A stretch of 53,310 nt of DNA from positions 1 through 53,310 of the forward strand of contig CABVRW010000023.1 in the NCBI GenBank assembly GCA_902500785.1, written 5' to 3'. Of the stretch, positions 19,440 through 28,401 are shown in pieces. The notes below the pieces were generated by a model. It was given only the letters and a program-made list of their open reading frames with translations, ran no database searches and was not told the origin of the DNA. The DNA comes from an uncultured Nitrospira sp. (lineage in GTDB: Bacteria; Nitrospirota; Nitrospiria; Nitrospirales; Nitrospiraceae). The position numbers and the translations under genes are program-made. Each line of letters begins with the position of its first letter. Within the stretch, counting starts at the first letter, position 1.

Positions 19440-19875
19440 CCGCTTCTGACCAGGACGCTGTGTCTTTTGAGTGCGTTTCTGGGAGAAACCAGCCAATATC
19501 AAGGCCGACCGTGCGGTTGGACCGTAGGTCACCTAGTCACAAGCAAGCGATATGTGGATTGCAGATCTGGCAACTCCAGGGCTAGGCTAACGCCTAGTGT
19601 GGCAGCCCGTCATATCGCTTCACCATGGGCCAGAAAGTGAATTACTGTTCTGAAGGCCAGAGATATGGACGATATCCAGGTGTGTGATCGTGTCGAAGGT
19701 ATTTCTTCATCCAGCGCGGGTGATTTCGAGGCTGCAACAAGCAGCGCTGCTGTGTCCGAATCGATACCATCACCTCATCTCACATCCGGACGGTGATGTG
19801 GGGCACACCGCTGAAGAACGTGACCAGCGAATCGCAGAGCTCAATCAATAACCTCCTCCAGCTTCGGACACGATC
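19440..19875. other. Gene-poor interval with structured element
   Basis: No convincing gene lies here. A small plus-strand frame, 19684-19851 (55 codons from a GTG), ends in a charged EERDQRIAELNQ-like tail but has no ribosome-binding site or family match. A 76-nt inverted-repeat element is listed separately at 19545-19620. The interval, the hydrolase gene and the recombinase remnant together look like an eroded insertion region. Confidence 0.45.
19545..19620. repeat. 76-nt inverted-repeat element with nested hairpins
   Basis: Perfect 10-bp outer arms, aagcgatatg (19545-19554) and catatcgctt (19611-19620), enclose 56 nt. Inside are a 4-bp hairpin ctgg-caact-ccag (19567-19579) and a perfect 6-bp hairpin ctaggc-taac-gcctag (19582-19597). 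An alternative outer pair gggct/agccc competes with the second hairpin. It is not a tRNA, because no T-arm consensus is present. It may be a small RNA, a structured leader or a miniature terminal-repeat element; no target duplication is seen. Confidence 0.45.
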
Positions 19876-20733
19876 ATGATCCAAAAGAACCGCATGTTTG
19901 CAGTGAGCGTGCTGCTTTTTTTGACAGTCACCACATCTGCAGGGTGTTCGCTGCTCAATATTCCAGCAGCGCTCAAGGGCGGCTATTCGGTGCAGGAGGT
20001 CTCTTATGGCGACGGCCCGTCAGATAAGCTGGACATCTATGTTCCGGACGGAGGTCGCTCTGCAGGAAAAGAGGTCATCGTCTTTTTTCATGGTGGTCGT
20101 TGGCAATCCGGAACAAAAGAGCAATATCGTTTTGTTGGTACCGCCTTGGCTCAGCGCGGATTCGTCGCGGTCATCCCGGATTTCAGAAAATATCCTGATG
20201 TTCGCTTCCCCGTGTTTGTTGAAGACGGCGCCAGAGCGTTGGCCTGGGTAGATGATCATATCGAGGAATATGGGGGACGGCACGACCGCATCCATCTCAC
20301 CGGCCATTCCTCCGGCGCACATATGGCCGCGTTGCTGACGGTGGATACGCATTACCTCGCTGCGGAAGGCAAGGAGACACGATTGGTCGTAACGGACTTT
20401 GCGGGATTGGCCGGCCCGTATGACTTTACGCCGGAGGCAAGTGATCTGACGGATATGTTTGGACCGCCCGACCGCTATCCGCAAATGCAGGCCACGACGT
20501 TTATAGAGGGGAACGAACCACCCATGCTGCTTCTGTATGGAGAAGAGGATGGGACCGTGAAGCCCTATAACCATGAACGATTGGCCGCGCGGATTCGCGA
20601 TCGCGACGGACGTGTGGAGGTCATTACCTATCCGAGCCTAGGCCATATTGGCATTATTGGAACCTTCTCTGGGTGGGGCCCAGAGTCCTCGGTCGTTGAT
20701 GACATGACCAATTTTTTCCGAGCGAACGAATAA
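19876..20733 (+). CDS. Alpha/beta-hydrolase lipoprotein
   Basis: This is a carboxylesterase-like hydrolase of 285 residues. The N-terminus is a lipoprotein signal with the lipobox SAGC near residues 21-24, so it is likely attached to a membrane in the periplasm. The oxyanion motif HGG is in VIVFFHGGRW. The nucleophile elbow is GHSSG. A candidate acid lies in YGEEDGTV and the histidine in SLGHIGI. Fold and residues resemble BD-FAE/esterase-lipase proteins; the substrate is unknown. It lies between a structured intergenic element and a broken recombinase gene beside tRNA-fMet, so it may be island cargo. Confidence 0.85.
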   Translation: MIQKNRMFAVSVLLFLTVTTSAGCSLLNIPAALKGGYSVQEVSYGDGPSDKLDIYVPDGGRSAGKEVIVFFHGGRWQSGTKEQYRFVGTALAQRGFVAVIPDFRKYPDVRFPVFVEDGARALAWVDDHIEEYGGRHDRIHLTGHSSGAHMAALLTVDTHYLAAEGKETRLVVTDFAGLAGPYDFTPEASDLTDMFGPPDRYPQMQATTFIEGNEPPMLLLYGEEDGTVKPYNHERLAARIRDRDGRVEVITYPSLGHIGIIGTFSGWGPESSVVDDMTNFFRANE

Positions 20734-20760
20734 ATCATAAAATCTACTGCCGAGAGCGAC

Positions 20761-21055
20761 TGTGTCCACGAATGCTATATCGACGCGGACGTAGACAACC
20801 TCATTGCGGCGACCAAGATCATTCATATCGAATCGGGCATCTTGAGCCATGCCTGTCAGCTCGCCGTCAAGGAATGGGAGTGGGTGACGGAGAATCCGGT
20901 GATCCGCGTGTCGAGAGAGAACGTGCGTAATGTGATTGAGCGATGTCATGCGGAAGGCAGAGGTGAAACACTTTCGGTTTCATGACCTTCGTCATACCTT
21001 CGCGGCATGTCTTCTGATGGCCGAGGTCGGGACCGAAAATGCTGTAAGTGGTTGA
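20761..21055 (+). pseudogene. Tyrosine recombinase (integrase) remnant
   Basis: Two overlapping frames together encode broken parts of a phage-type tyrosine recombinase. The first frame (20761-20985) contains SHACQLAVKEWEWVTENPV, like the end of the core-binding domain. The second, shifted by one (from about 20948), contains FHDLRHTFAACLL, the box II motif with the HxxR catalytic residues. The middle of the catalytic domain with the first arginine is missing and the frame stops before the catalytic tyrosine. It abuts the 3' end of tRNA-fMet, the usual integration site and int position of genomic islands. The gene cannot be active. Confidence 0.75.
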
Positions 21056-21073
21056 GAGAGTAGGGAGAAAGGT

Positions 21074-21150
<77 letters not shown>

Positions 21151-21237
21151 ATGGGATACTATCAGGCGTGTGAAACGAGAGTCAAGGAACGGTCTGGGAG
21201 AATTGCATTCGGATGGGGAGAATGATAAAGCGTGCGC

Positions 21238-22188
21238 ATGCGCATCGTATTTATGGGGACGCCTGACTTCGCCGTGCCATCTCTGGAGGCGTTGCTCAAG
21301 TCGAATGATGAAGTGGTCGGTGTGGTGACTCAGCCCGATCGGCCGAAGGGCCGTGGCCAGGAAGTGGTCTGGTCTCCCGTGAAAGTCGTCTGCCAGCGCG
21401 AGGGGATTCCCGTCCTCCAGCCTCTCAAGATGAAGGACCCTGTCTTTGTAGACGCCTTGCGACAGTGGGAGCCCGAGGTCATTGCGGTCACCGCCTATGG
21501 CCGCATTCTGCCTCCGGCGATTCTGACGTTGCCGTCTCGTGGCTGCATCAATGTGCATGGGTCGCTCTTGCCGAAGTACCGAGGCGCAGGTCCCATCCAA
21601 TGGGCCATTATCAGGGGGGAACGGGAAACCGGCATCACGACCATGTTTATGGCAGAGGGCATGGATACCGGCGACATGCTGTTGCAGGAGAAGGTAGCGA
21701 TCCAGCATGATGATACTGCCGGCACGCTGGCGCCTCGACTGGCGGAGGTGGGCGGGCGGTTATTGGTCGAGACGCTCCGCCGTCTGAGGGAAGGGACGCT
21801 CACTCCTCAACCGCAGGATCATGCGCAAGCGACTATGGCGCCGATGCTGAAAAAAGAAGACGGTGTGGTCGATTGGACGTTGACGGCCGTGGAAATTGTG
21901 AATCGGGTGCGTGGACTCTCCCCATGGCCAGGCGCATACACCTATGTGAACGGCGAGCGTTGGATACTGTGGCGAGTGACGCCGGGCGATGAGGCTCAGG
22001 ATGCGGCTCCCGGAACCGTGACGAAGGTGACGAAAGACTGGATCGATGTGGCGACCGGTGGCGGGACGATCCACATCGTCGATATCCAGCCTTCCAATAG
22101 CCGACGTATGACGATGGCGCAGTATCTAGCCGGCCATCGCCTGGCCGAAGGCATCAGCCTACAAGCGATTCCATCCTCACAGGGTTGA
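21238..22188 (+). CDS. fmt: Methionyl-tRNA formyltransferase
   Basis: Fmt transfers a formyl group from 10-formyl-tetrahydrofolate to Met-tRNA(fMet), needed for initiation. The protein has 316 residues from the ATG; a GTG six nt upstream is also possible. The N-terminus RIVFMGTPDFAVPSLEALL is typical. The formyl-donor site includes INVHGSLLPKYRGAGPIQWA with the catalytic asparagine and histidine. A C-terminal OB-like domain follows from about residue 205. It is divergent from tRNA-fMet, its own substrate. rsmB follows after 61 nt. Confidence 0.96.
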   Translation: MRIVFMGTPDFAVPSLEALLKSNDEVVGVVTQPDRPKGRGQEVVWSPVKVVCQREGIPVLQPLKMKDPVFVDALRQWEPEVIAVTAYGRILPPAILTLPSRGCINVHGSLLPKYRGAGPIQWAIIRGERETGITTMFMAEGMDTGDMLLQEKVAIQHDDTAGTLAPRLAEVGGRLLVETLRRLREGTLTPQPQDHAQATMAPMLKKEDGVVDWTLTAVEIVNRVRGLSPWPGAYTYVNGERWILWRVTPGDEAQDAAPGTVTKVTKDWIDVATGGGTIHIVDIQPSNSRRMTMAQYLAGHRLAEGISLQAIPSSQG

Positions 22189-22249
22189 TTGCAAAACTGA
22201 CACGCGCCTCCTCTGGACGACCCTCTCCCCATGACCATTTTTTTCGAAC

Positions 22250-23692
22250 ATGGCGTCTGATCAGCAGCCATCACATTCCGGCGAGGCTGCCTCTCCAGGG
22301 CGTCGCGCGGCCGTGAAGGCCTTGCTGGCGATCGACAAGGCGGGTCTGTTGGGGGATGACCTGTTCAATCAGGTGTCTTCCCGTGACTCGTTGGATTTGC
22401 GAGATCGGGCCTTCATGGTGGAACTCGTGCGCGGGGTCTTGCGGTATCGTGCAACTCTCGACTGGCGATTGGGCTTGCTGTCGGATCGGCGGATCGCGAA
22501 ACTTCCCACCCTGGTCCAGACCATTTTGCGTCTCGGCGCGTACCAAGTCCTGTACTTAGACAGGGTGCCCGACTCCGCAGCCGTGAATGAGTCTGTGCAG
22601 ATGATCAAGCAGCAGAGTCGGCGTCTGGGACGGGATTGGAGCGGGTTCGTGAATGCGGTGCTCAGGGCGCTCCTCAGATCCTCTGAACCGGCATGGCCCG
22701 ATGCCGCTAACAATCCCGTCGAGGCCTTTGCCGTGCGCTATTCCTGTCCGACCTGGCTCGTGGAGCGCTGGTGTCGTCTCTGGGGCGACGAGCGTGCCGA
22801 GACCCTGTGCCGAGCATCGGTAGAGGTGCCGCCGCTCACGCTGCGGGTGAATACGCTGCGAACATCGCGCGCGGCGCTGCTGGCCGACTTGACGGAGGCG
22901 CAAGTGGAAGCCGGCCCGACGTTGGTCAGCGAGGTCGGCATTCAATTGGCCCGCACCCGTTCCGTCGCAGATCTGCCAGGATACACCGAGGGACGGTTTT
23001 ACGTGGAGGATGAGGCCGGGCAACTTGTTCCGTTACTCCTGGATGTCCGGCCAGGGCAACGGGTGTTGGATGCCTGTGTCGCGCCGGGAGGGAAAGCGAC
23101 GCATTTGGCGGCCCTCATGGAGAATCGAGGAGAGATCGTCGCGGTGGACCGGTCCGCAGCCCGGCTTGATCTTGTCATGGCCAATTGTCGCCGTCTCGGA
23201 GTGGATCTACTGACGCCGCTGGCTGGTGACGTGCGCGCGCTGATCGGTTCACGGCCGGTGTCTGGAGAACAGGGCATGAGCGCTGCTGTGTCTCATCCGG
23301 CGTTGTCTCGACCGTTCGACCGTATTCTTTTGGATGCTCCGTGCAGCGGCCTCGGCGTGTTGCGGCGTCATCCGGAAGGCAAGTGGTATAAAGCGCCGGA
23401 GTCGATCGTGCAACATCGGCAGGTGCAAATGGAATTGCTGACCGCGACGAGCCGTCTCTTGCGGCCTGGGGGGGTGTTGGTCTATAGTACCTGCTCGATT
23501 GAGCCGGAAGAAACCGAATCAATCATTGATGAGTTTTGTCAGTCACATCGTGGCTTTCTGCGTGAGTCGATCGCGCCCTGGTTACCCCCAGCCGGTGTCC
23601 CATTCGTGACCCCTCGAGGGGACCTTTCTACGATGGCCAATATGAACAAGATGGATTGCTTCTTTGCCGCCCGCCTGCGGAGGACAGAATGA
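22250..23692 (+). CDS. rsmB: 16S rRNA m5C967 methyltransferase
   Basis: RsmB (Sun/Fmu) methylates C967 of 16S rRNA with S-adenosylmethionine. The protein has 480 residues. The N-terminal NusB-like domain (residues about 15-150) begins with RRAAVKALLAIDKAG. The methyltransferase domain has the AdoMet motif DACVAPGGKATHLA, the DAPCSGLGVLRRHPEGKW motif and the catalytic-cysteine motif YSTCSIEPEE. Its TGA overlaps the ATG of rpe as ATGA, so the two are translationally coupled. The start at 22250 is an ATG. The gene shares strand with fmt, a common pairing. Confidence 0.94.
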   Translation: MASDQQPSHSGEAASPGRRAAVKALLAIDKAGLLGDDLFNQVSSRDSLDLRDRAFMVELVRGVLRYRATLDWRLGLLSDRRIAKLPTLVQTILRLGAYQVLYLDRVPDSAAVNESVQMIKQQSRRLGRDWSGFVNAVLRALLRSSEPAWPDAANNPVEAFAVRYSCPTWLVERWCRLWGDERAETLCRASVEVPPLTLRVNTLRTSRAALLADLTEAQVEAGPTLVSEVGIQLARTRSVADLPGYTEGRFYVEDEAGQLVPLLLDVRPGQRVLDACVAPGGKATHLAALMENRGEIVAVDRSAARLDLVMANCRRLGVDLLTPLAGDVRALIGSRPVSGEQGMSAAVSHPALSRPFDRILLDAPCSGLGVLRRHPEGKWYKAPESIVQHRQVQMELLTATSRLLRPGGVLVYSTCSIEPEETESIIDEFCQSHRGFLRESIAPWLPPAGVPFVTPRGDLSTMANMNKMDCFFAARLRRTE

Positions 23693-24396
23693 CCACCGGC
23701 CGGACTATTCGTATCGCGCCCTCCATTCTGTCGGCTGACTTTGCCCGCCTGGCAGACGAGGTGGCGCGGGTTGAGGAAGCAGGAGCCGACTGGTTGCACA
23801 TCGACGTGATGGACGGCCACTTTGTGCCGAATTTGACCGTGGGGCCTCCGATCGTCGAAGCCTTGCGGAAAGTCACCACCCTGCCGTTGGATGTGCATCT
23901 GATGATGACGAACCCGGAGGCCTTCATCCAGGAATTCGCCGAGGCGGGCGCCGATTCTCTCACCGTGCATGTGGAGACCTGTCCGCACCTGCATCGGACC
24001 GTTCAGTCGATCAAAGAGCGAGGCGTGAAGGCGGGGGTGACGTTGAACCCTGCCACGCCGGTCGGTACCCTGTCGGAAATCGTTCGGGACGCCGATCTCA
24101 TTCTCGTCATGTCCGTGAACCCTGGATTCGGCGGGCAACAGTTTATTCCTTCGTCATTACAGAAGATTGCTGAGGTCCGGACCTTGATCGATCGTGCGCA
24201 GAGCCGAGCCCTCCTGGAAGTGGATGGGGGTGTGAAGCCGGACAATGCGAAGGAGATTCTCGCGGCCGGCGCCGAGGTACTCGTCGCAGGATCGGCCGTA
24301 TTTTCAAGCCATGACTATGCGGCGGCCATTACGGCATTGAGAGCCGGGCATCAGCCTGCCGCCCGCACCAGCAGAATTGCGGCTGCACAGCGATAG
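23689..24396 (+). CDS. rpe: Ribulose-phosphate 3-epimerase
   Basis: Rpe interconverts ribulose-5-phosphate and xylulose-5-phosphate in the pentose-phosphate and Calvin pathways. The protein has 235 residues. Motifs include IAPSILSADFARLADEV, HIDVMDGHFVPNLT with metal-binding histidine and aspartate, HLMMTNP, NPGFGGQQF and VDGGVKPDN, all typical of the TIM barrel. The ATG overlaps the rsmB stop and has GCGGAGGA just before it. A longer frame from 23656 is an extension into rsmB and is rejected. Confidence 0.96.
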   Translation: MTTGRTIRIAPSILSADFARLADEVARVEEAGADWLHIDVMDGHFVPNLTVGPPIVEALRKVTTLPLDVHLMMTNPEAFIQEFAEAGADSLTVHVETCPHLHRTVQSIKERGVKAGVTLNPATPVGTLSEIVRDADLILVMSVNPGFGGQQFIPSSLQKIAEVRTLIDRAQSRALLEVDGGVKPDNAKEILAAGAEVLVAGSAVFSSHDYAAAITALRAGHQPAARTSRIAAAQR

Positions 24397-24423
24397 AAGA
24401 GGCGTCAGACCGCACCCTTGTTC

Positions 24424-25968
24424 ATGGATAATCTTCATCCCCTGGAAAGCAAAGTGCTGCTGGCGTTGACCCGGCAGCCTGACTCGCCTCCGACGCTCGA
24501 TCACCTTGCGGAATCCACCGGGTTGGAGCCGTCGCAGTTGAGCATGGCCGTCGAATGGCTGTTGGCCAAGTCGCTGATCGCCGTTCATGCGGAAACCGTC
24601 GCGCACATCGCCTCGCTGACCCCGATCGGGGAAGTCTTTTTTGAGAAGTACTCTCCGATCGAACGGGTCCTCTCGGCGGCGCGGGATGCCGGGCAGACCG
24701 GGAAACGGCTCACGATTCAGGACATTCAGTCCAAGGAAGCCCTCGAACCGTCTGATGTGAGCAAGGCCGTCGGCACTCTCAAGAAAGAGGGCGCGATTTT
24801 GATCGTTCAGGGCGGATGCATTGAAAGCACCGGCCGCAATAGTGCGACAGCCGAAGCCATGCGCGCGTTGTTGCAGGAGTTGCGCAGCGGCTCGCGAGAG
24901 CAGCAGGCTTTTTCTGAGCCACTTCGGAATGTGCTTCAACAACATGCGGTGAAGCGCGGAAATGCGCGCGAGCCGTTTCGCATCGATGAGCGAGTGACCC
25001 GTTCGTTTCTGCTGACTCCTGCCGGGCAGGAGGTGGCGCAGCACCTCTCGCGCGAGGGGGTCGCGGAGGAAGTCTCGCAATTGACGCCGGAGCTGCTGAA
25101 AGAAGGCGCATGGCGGACGAAACGGTTCCGGAAATATACGATCAGTTTGCGAGCACCGAGAATTGCGGCGGGGAAACGCCATCCCTATCGCGAGTTCCTG
25201 GATCTGGTGAAGCTCAAGCTCGTGAGCATGGGATTTCAAGAAATGCGGGGAACCCTGGTCGAAACCGAGTTCTGGAATATGGACGCGCTGTTTATGCCGC
25301 AGTTTCATCCCGCTCGTGACATTCACGATGTCTATTTTGTGAAAGATCCGACCCATGCTCCCACGATCGCCGAGCCGTATCTGACGCAAGTGACGCGGGT
25401 GCATGAACAGGGGATGGGGGCCGGATCGACTGGTTGGGGGTATACCTTTGATGCCGAGCGCGCGAAGCGCTTGGTGTTGCGGAGTCAAGGGACCGCCGTG
25501 TCGGCGCGAACGTTGGCGGCCGGTGCCTCCGTGCCGGGGAAATATTTTTCGATCGCCCGATGCTTTCGGTATGACCAGGTAGATGCCACCCATGCCACTG
25601 ATTTTTTTCAGGTGGAAGGGATCGTCGCGGGCTCGGATATCAATTTCAGGACCCTGCTCGGATTGCTCAATCTGTTTGCGCGGGAAGTGGCGCAAGCCAA
25701 GGAAGTGAAATTTCTTCCGGCCTATTTCCCGTTCACCGAGCCGTCGGTCGAAATGCATGTGCGTCACCCGAAGCTGGGGTGGATGGAATTGGGCGGTGCC
25801 GGATTGTTCCGGCCTGAAGTGACGACCCCGCTCGGTGTCTCCGTGCCGGTCATTGCCTGGGGGCTGGGGCTCGATCGCATGGCGATGGTGGCGTTGGGGA
25901 TTCACGACATTCGCGATTTATTCTCGGCGGATCTCGAATTCATTCGCACCATGCGGGGAAGCTTTTAG
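24424..25968 (+). CDS. pheS: Phenylalanyl-tRNA synthetase alpha, archaeal-type
   Basis: The alpha subunit carries the class II catalytic core that charges tRNA-Phe. The 514-residue protein is far longer than bacterial PheS (about 340). It has an N-terminal region with winged-helix repeats (residues 1-150: HPLESKVLLALTRQPDSPPT and later EALEPSDVSKAVGTLKKEGA), as in archaeal and eukaryotic subunits. The core contains GAGSTGWGYTFDAERAKRLV, TAVSARTLA and GGAGLFRPEV, again of the archaeal/eukaryotic kind. The ATG at 24424 is preferred to a TTG six nt upstream. pheT follows after 12 nt. Confidence 0.93.
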   Translation: MDNLHPLESKVLLALTRQPDSPPTLDHLAESTGLEPSQLSMAVEWLLAKSLIAVHAETVAHIASLTPIGEVFFEKYSPIERVLSAARDAGQTGKRLTIQDIQSKEALEPSDVSKAVGTLKKEGAILIVQGGCIESTGRNSATAEAMRALLQELRSGSREQQAFSEPLRNVLQQHAVKRGNAREPFRIDERVTRSFLLTPAGQEVAQHLSREGVAEEVSQLTPELLKEGAWRTKRFRKYTISLRAPRIAAGKRHPYREFLDLVKLKLVSMGFQEMRGTLVETEFWNMDALFMPQFHPARDIHDVYFVKDPTHAPTIAEPYLTQVTRVHEQGMGAGSTGWGYTFDAERAKRLVLRSQGTAVSARTLAAGASVPGKYFSIARCFRYDQVDATHATDFFQVEGIVAGSDINFRTLLGLLNLFAREVAQAKEVKFLPAYFPFTEPSVEMHVRHPKLGWMELGGAGLFRPEVTTPLGVSVPVIAWGLGLDRMAMVALGIHDIRDLFSADLEFIRTMRGSF

Positions 25969-25980
25969 GACGACGACACC

Positions 25981-27699
25981 ATGCCCACTATTTCCCTTCA
26001 ACGAGATGATCTCGAAGCCTTGATCGCCGGACCGGGCGAGGAGCCGTCGCGTATCCCGCTCGATCAACTCGAGCAATGGTTGATGTTGGTGAAGGGGGAG
26101 TTGAAGGGCCACAATTCGGACACAGGCGAGTTGCGCATCGAGTTGCAAGACAGCAATCGTCCGGATTTGTGGTGCTGCGAGGGAATTGCGCGACAGATCC
26201 GGATCAAACGGCAAGGCAAGGCGAGTGCCTATCCCTTCTTCACGAAGCAGCAGCGCGTCGCCGGGAAGCTGGTCGTGGCGCCCGGTCTCGACAAGATTCG
26301 TCCGTACGTGGCCGCCTGTACGGCGGTGGGATATCGGGTGACGGCGTCCGGCCTGGCACAGCTCATTCAGACACAGGAAAAGTTGGCCGACATTTTCGGG
26401 CGTAAGCGGCGCTCGGTTTCGATCGGCTTGTATCGTTTGGCCCCTATCGTGTTTCCGGTGTCGTACGATCTGGTCAAGCCGGATGACGTGCGGTTCACGC
26501 CGCTCGGCATGGAGACGATGATGACGCTACGGGAGATCCTCATGGTCCATCCCAAAGGCGTGGAGTACGGCAACATTGTCAGCGGCCATGACCAGCTCCC
26601 CGTGTTGCGGGATGCGAAGGGGCAGGTGCTGTCCTTTCCTCCGATCATCAACAGCCGGGAAATCGGCGAGGTCCAGGTCGGGGATCATGAATTGTTCGTC
26701 GAAGTGACAGGGACCGATCTATGGATGGTCGCGCTGACTCTGAATATTTTTGCCGCCAATCTTGCGGATCGCGGCGCCGTGATTTCTCCGGTGGAGATTC
26801 AATCTCCGGTGAAAACCACTTTTGGGCGTCGCTGGAGCACGCCGATCGATTTCGGAGCGCCACGGACGATTCCGCTCGATGCCATTGAATCGGCATTAGG
26901 GGAAGCCCTCGGTGCCAAGGAAGTCTCCGCGGCGCTGAAGTCCTACGGTTATGTGGTCAAGTCGGCGGGACGAAAGGTGGCCGTGCAGCTACCGCCGTAT
27001 CGGAACGATCTGCTTCACACCGTCGATGTGGTGGAGGATGTGGCCATCAGCCAGGGATATGCTCGGTTTCCACCCGTCATGCCCTCCCAGTTTACGGTAG
27101 GCGGTCTGTCGAGGTTGGAGCAGATGGCCGACCGGGTCCGTCACCTCATGGTGGGCTTGGAATTCCAGGAGATCATTTCCAATATCATGGGATCCCAGCA
27201 TGACTTTTGCGGGAAAATGCGGCTGGAGGGTACGGAGTGGGCGAAGGTTGTGGAGGTGGACAATGTGATGTCCCTCAACTACTCCTGCCTGCGCCAGTGG
27301 ATCACGCCGTCGCTGCTGCAGGTGGAAACGAATTCAAGCCGCGCGTTCTATCCGCACCGCATGTTCGAGGTCGGGGAAGTGGCTGTTCCTGATAGGAGTG
27401 CCGATGTCGGCTCTCGGACCGTAACGATGCTGGGTGCCGTGATCGCCCATGCCGGAGCCCACTTCTCTGAAATTCATTCCTGTTTGGATCTGCTGCTGTA
27501 TTACCTGGATCGTCCCTTCACGTTGGAGCCGGTGGCTCACCCCTCTTTCCTTGACGGTCGAGCCGGGAAGATCGTGTCGAACGGTCAGGCTATTGGGTTA
27601 CTGGGAGAGTTGCATCCCGAGGTCCTGGAGCACTGGCAAATTGGAGTGCCTGCGGTCGCGCTGGAGTTGGAGATCGACCGGCTGCTGGGTGAGGTGTGA
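25981..27699 (+). CDS. pheT: Phenylalanyl-tRNA synthetase beta, archaeal-type
   Basis: The beta subunit carries tRNA-binding and editing (B3/B4) domains. Its 572 residues match archaeal/eukaryotic subunits and are well short of the roughly 800-residue bacterial form; the bacterial N-terminal tRNA-binding (EMAP-like) extension is absent. Segments such as LQDSNRPDLWCCEGIARQI and RPYVAACTAVG match the archaeal type. It pairs with pheS 12 nt upstream. It converges on rplT, with a terminator-like hairpin in the 59-nt gap. Confidence 0.92.
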   Translation: MPTISLQRDDLEALIAGPGEEPSRIPLDQLEQWLMLVKGELKGHNSDTGELRIELQDSNRPDLWCCEGIARQIRIKRQGKASAYPFFTKQQRVAGKLVVAPGLDKIRPYVAACTAVGYRVTASGLAQLIQTQEKLADIFGRKRRSVSIGLYRLAPIVFPVSYDLVKPDDVRFTPLGMETMMTLREILMVHPKGVEYGNIVSGHDQLPVLRDAKGQVLSFPPIINSREIGEVQVGDHELFVEVTGTDLWMVALTLNIFAANLADRGAVISPVEIQSPVKTTFGRRWSTPIDFGAPRTIPLDAIESALGEALGAKEVSAALKSYGYVVKSAGRKVAVQLPPYRNDLLHTVDVVEDVAISQGYARFPPVMPSQFTVGGLSRLEQMADRVRHLMVGLEFQEIISNIMGSQHDFCGKMRLEGTEWAKVVEVDNVMSLNYSCLRQWITPSLLQVETNSSRAFYPHRMFEVGEVAVPDRSADVGSRTVTMLGAVIAHAGAHFSEIHSCLDLLLYYLDRPFTLEPVAHPSFLDGRAGKIVSNGQAIGLLGELHPEVLEHWQIGVPAVALELEIDRLLGEV

Positions 27700-27702
27700 C
27701 GA

Positions 27703-27727
27703 GAAAATCCGTTCGATCAGGATTTTC
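27703..27727. terminator. Bidirectional terminator between pheT and rplT
   Basis: The arms gaaaatcc (27703-27710) and ggattttc (27720-27727) are perfect 8-bp complements with a 9-nt loop. The arm ends are A-rich and T-rich, so either strand gives a hairpin with a T tract. It lies between the convergent ends of pheT and rplT. Confidence 0.55.
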
Positions 27728-27758
27728 CCGCCACAGACAGTGTGCGTACGCGTGAATC

Positions 27759-28127
27759 TTAGCTCGCCGCAGTCGCGAGCTGTTGTTTCGCAACCCCGAC
27801 GAGTTTTTCAAATCCCGCCATATCACGGATCGCCATATCTGACAGCACTTTTCGATCCAACAGGATATTCGCTTTCTTCAGCGCATTCATGAAGCGGCTA
27901 TAGGCGATGCCATGCAGGCGAGTCGCGGCGCTGATGCGTGCGATCCAGAGCTGGCGGAAGTCGCGCTTGCGATGCTTTCGTCCGACGTAGGCATAGGCCT
28001 GCCCTTTATCGACTGATTCCGTTGCTGTTCGAAACAGCCGACTCTTGGCTCCATACTGGCCTTTCGCCAGTTTCAGGCGCTTTTTTCGCCGCTGTCGTGT
28101 TTTTGGGCCACCTTTTGTACGAGGCAT
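27759..28127 (-). CDS. rplT: 50S ribosomal protein L20
   Basis: L20 binds 23S rRNA early in large-subunit assembly. The 122-residue length is standard. The sequence starts MPRTKGGPKTRQRRKKRLKL and continues KGQYGAKSRLFRTATESVDK, with RDFRQLWIARI in the globular domain; these are family hallmarks. It is the last gene of thrS-infC-rpmI-rplT on the minus strand, with 43 nt to rpmI. In E. coli L20 represses its own operon by binding the rpmI leader; that site was not assessed. Confidence 0.97.
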   Translation of the reverse strand: MPRTKGGPKTRQRRKKRLKLAKGQYGAKSRLFRTATESVDKGQAYAYVGRKHRKRDFRQLWIARISAATRLHGIAYSRFMNALKKANILLDRKVLSDMAIRDMAGFEKLVGVAKQQLATAAS

Positions 28128-28170
28128 GGGGAACTACTCCTTTCAGATCCTGTTCACGGCACAATCATCA

Positions 28171-28368
28171 TTATTGCGGAAGTAAACGGTTCAATGCTTG
28201 GGTCGAGGTGGAGGACACCTCAACGGCTCCCTTCAGGCGCCGCTTGCGGTCGCGAGGTTTCCCAGTGAGCAAATGCCGCCCTCCGGCCTTCCGGCGAACC
28301 AGCTTCCCTGTTCCCGTGCGTCGAAACCGTTTCTTGGCGCCGCTGTGGGTTTTCATTTTCACTTTCAT
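28171..28368 (-). CDS. rpmI: 50S ribosomal protein L35
   Basis: L35 is a small structural protein of the large ribosomal subunit. The 65-residue product starts MKVKMKTHSGAKKRFRRTGT, a close family match, and is rich in lysine and arginine. It is located between infC (33 nt upstream) and rplT, the universal bacterial order. Nothing unusual is seen. Confidence 0.97.
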   Translation of the reverse strand: MKVKMKTHSGAKKRFRRTGTGKLVRRKAGGRHLLTGKPRDRKRRLKGAVEVSSTSTQALNRLLPQ

Positions 28369-28401
28369 ACTCTCATTCCTTCCTTGTGTGCGCGTGGCAC
28401 A

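Noticed and set aside
19545-19620. Reading the inverted-repeat element as a tRNA or integron attC site
   Set aside because: No T-arm or anticodon stem fits, and the attC core boxes are not both present.
19684-19851. A 55-codon plus-strand frame starting at GTG
   Set aside because: No ribosome-binding site, no recognisable family; the charged tail alone is not enough.
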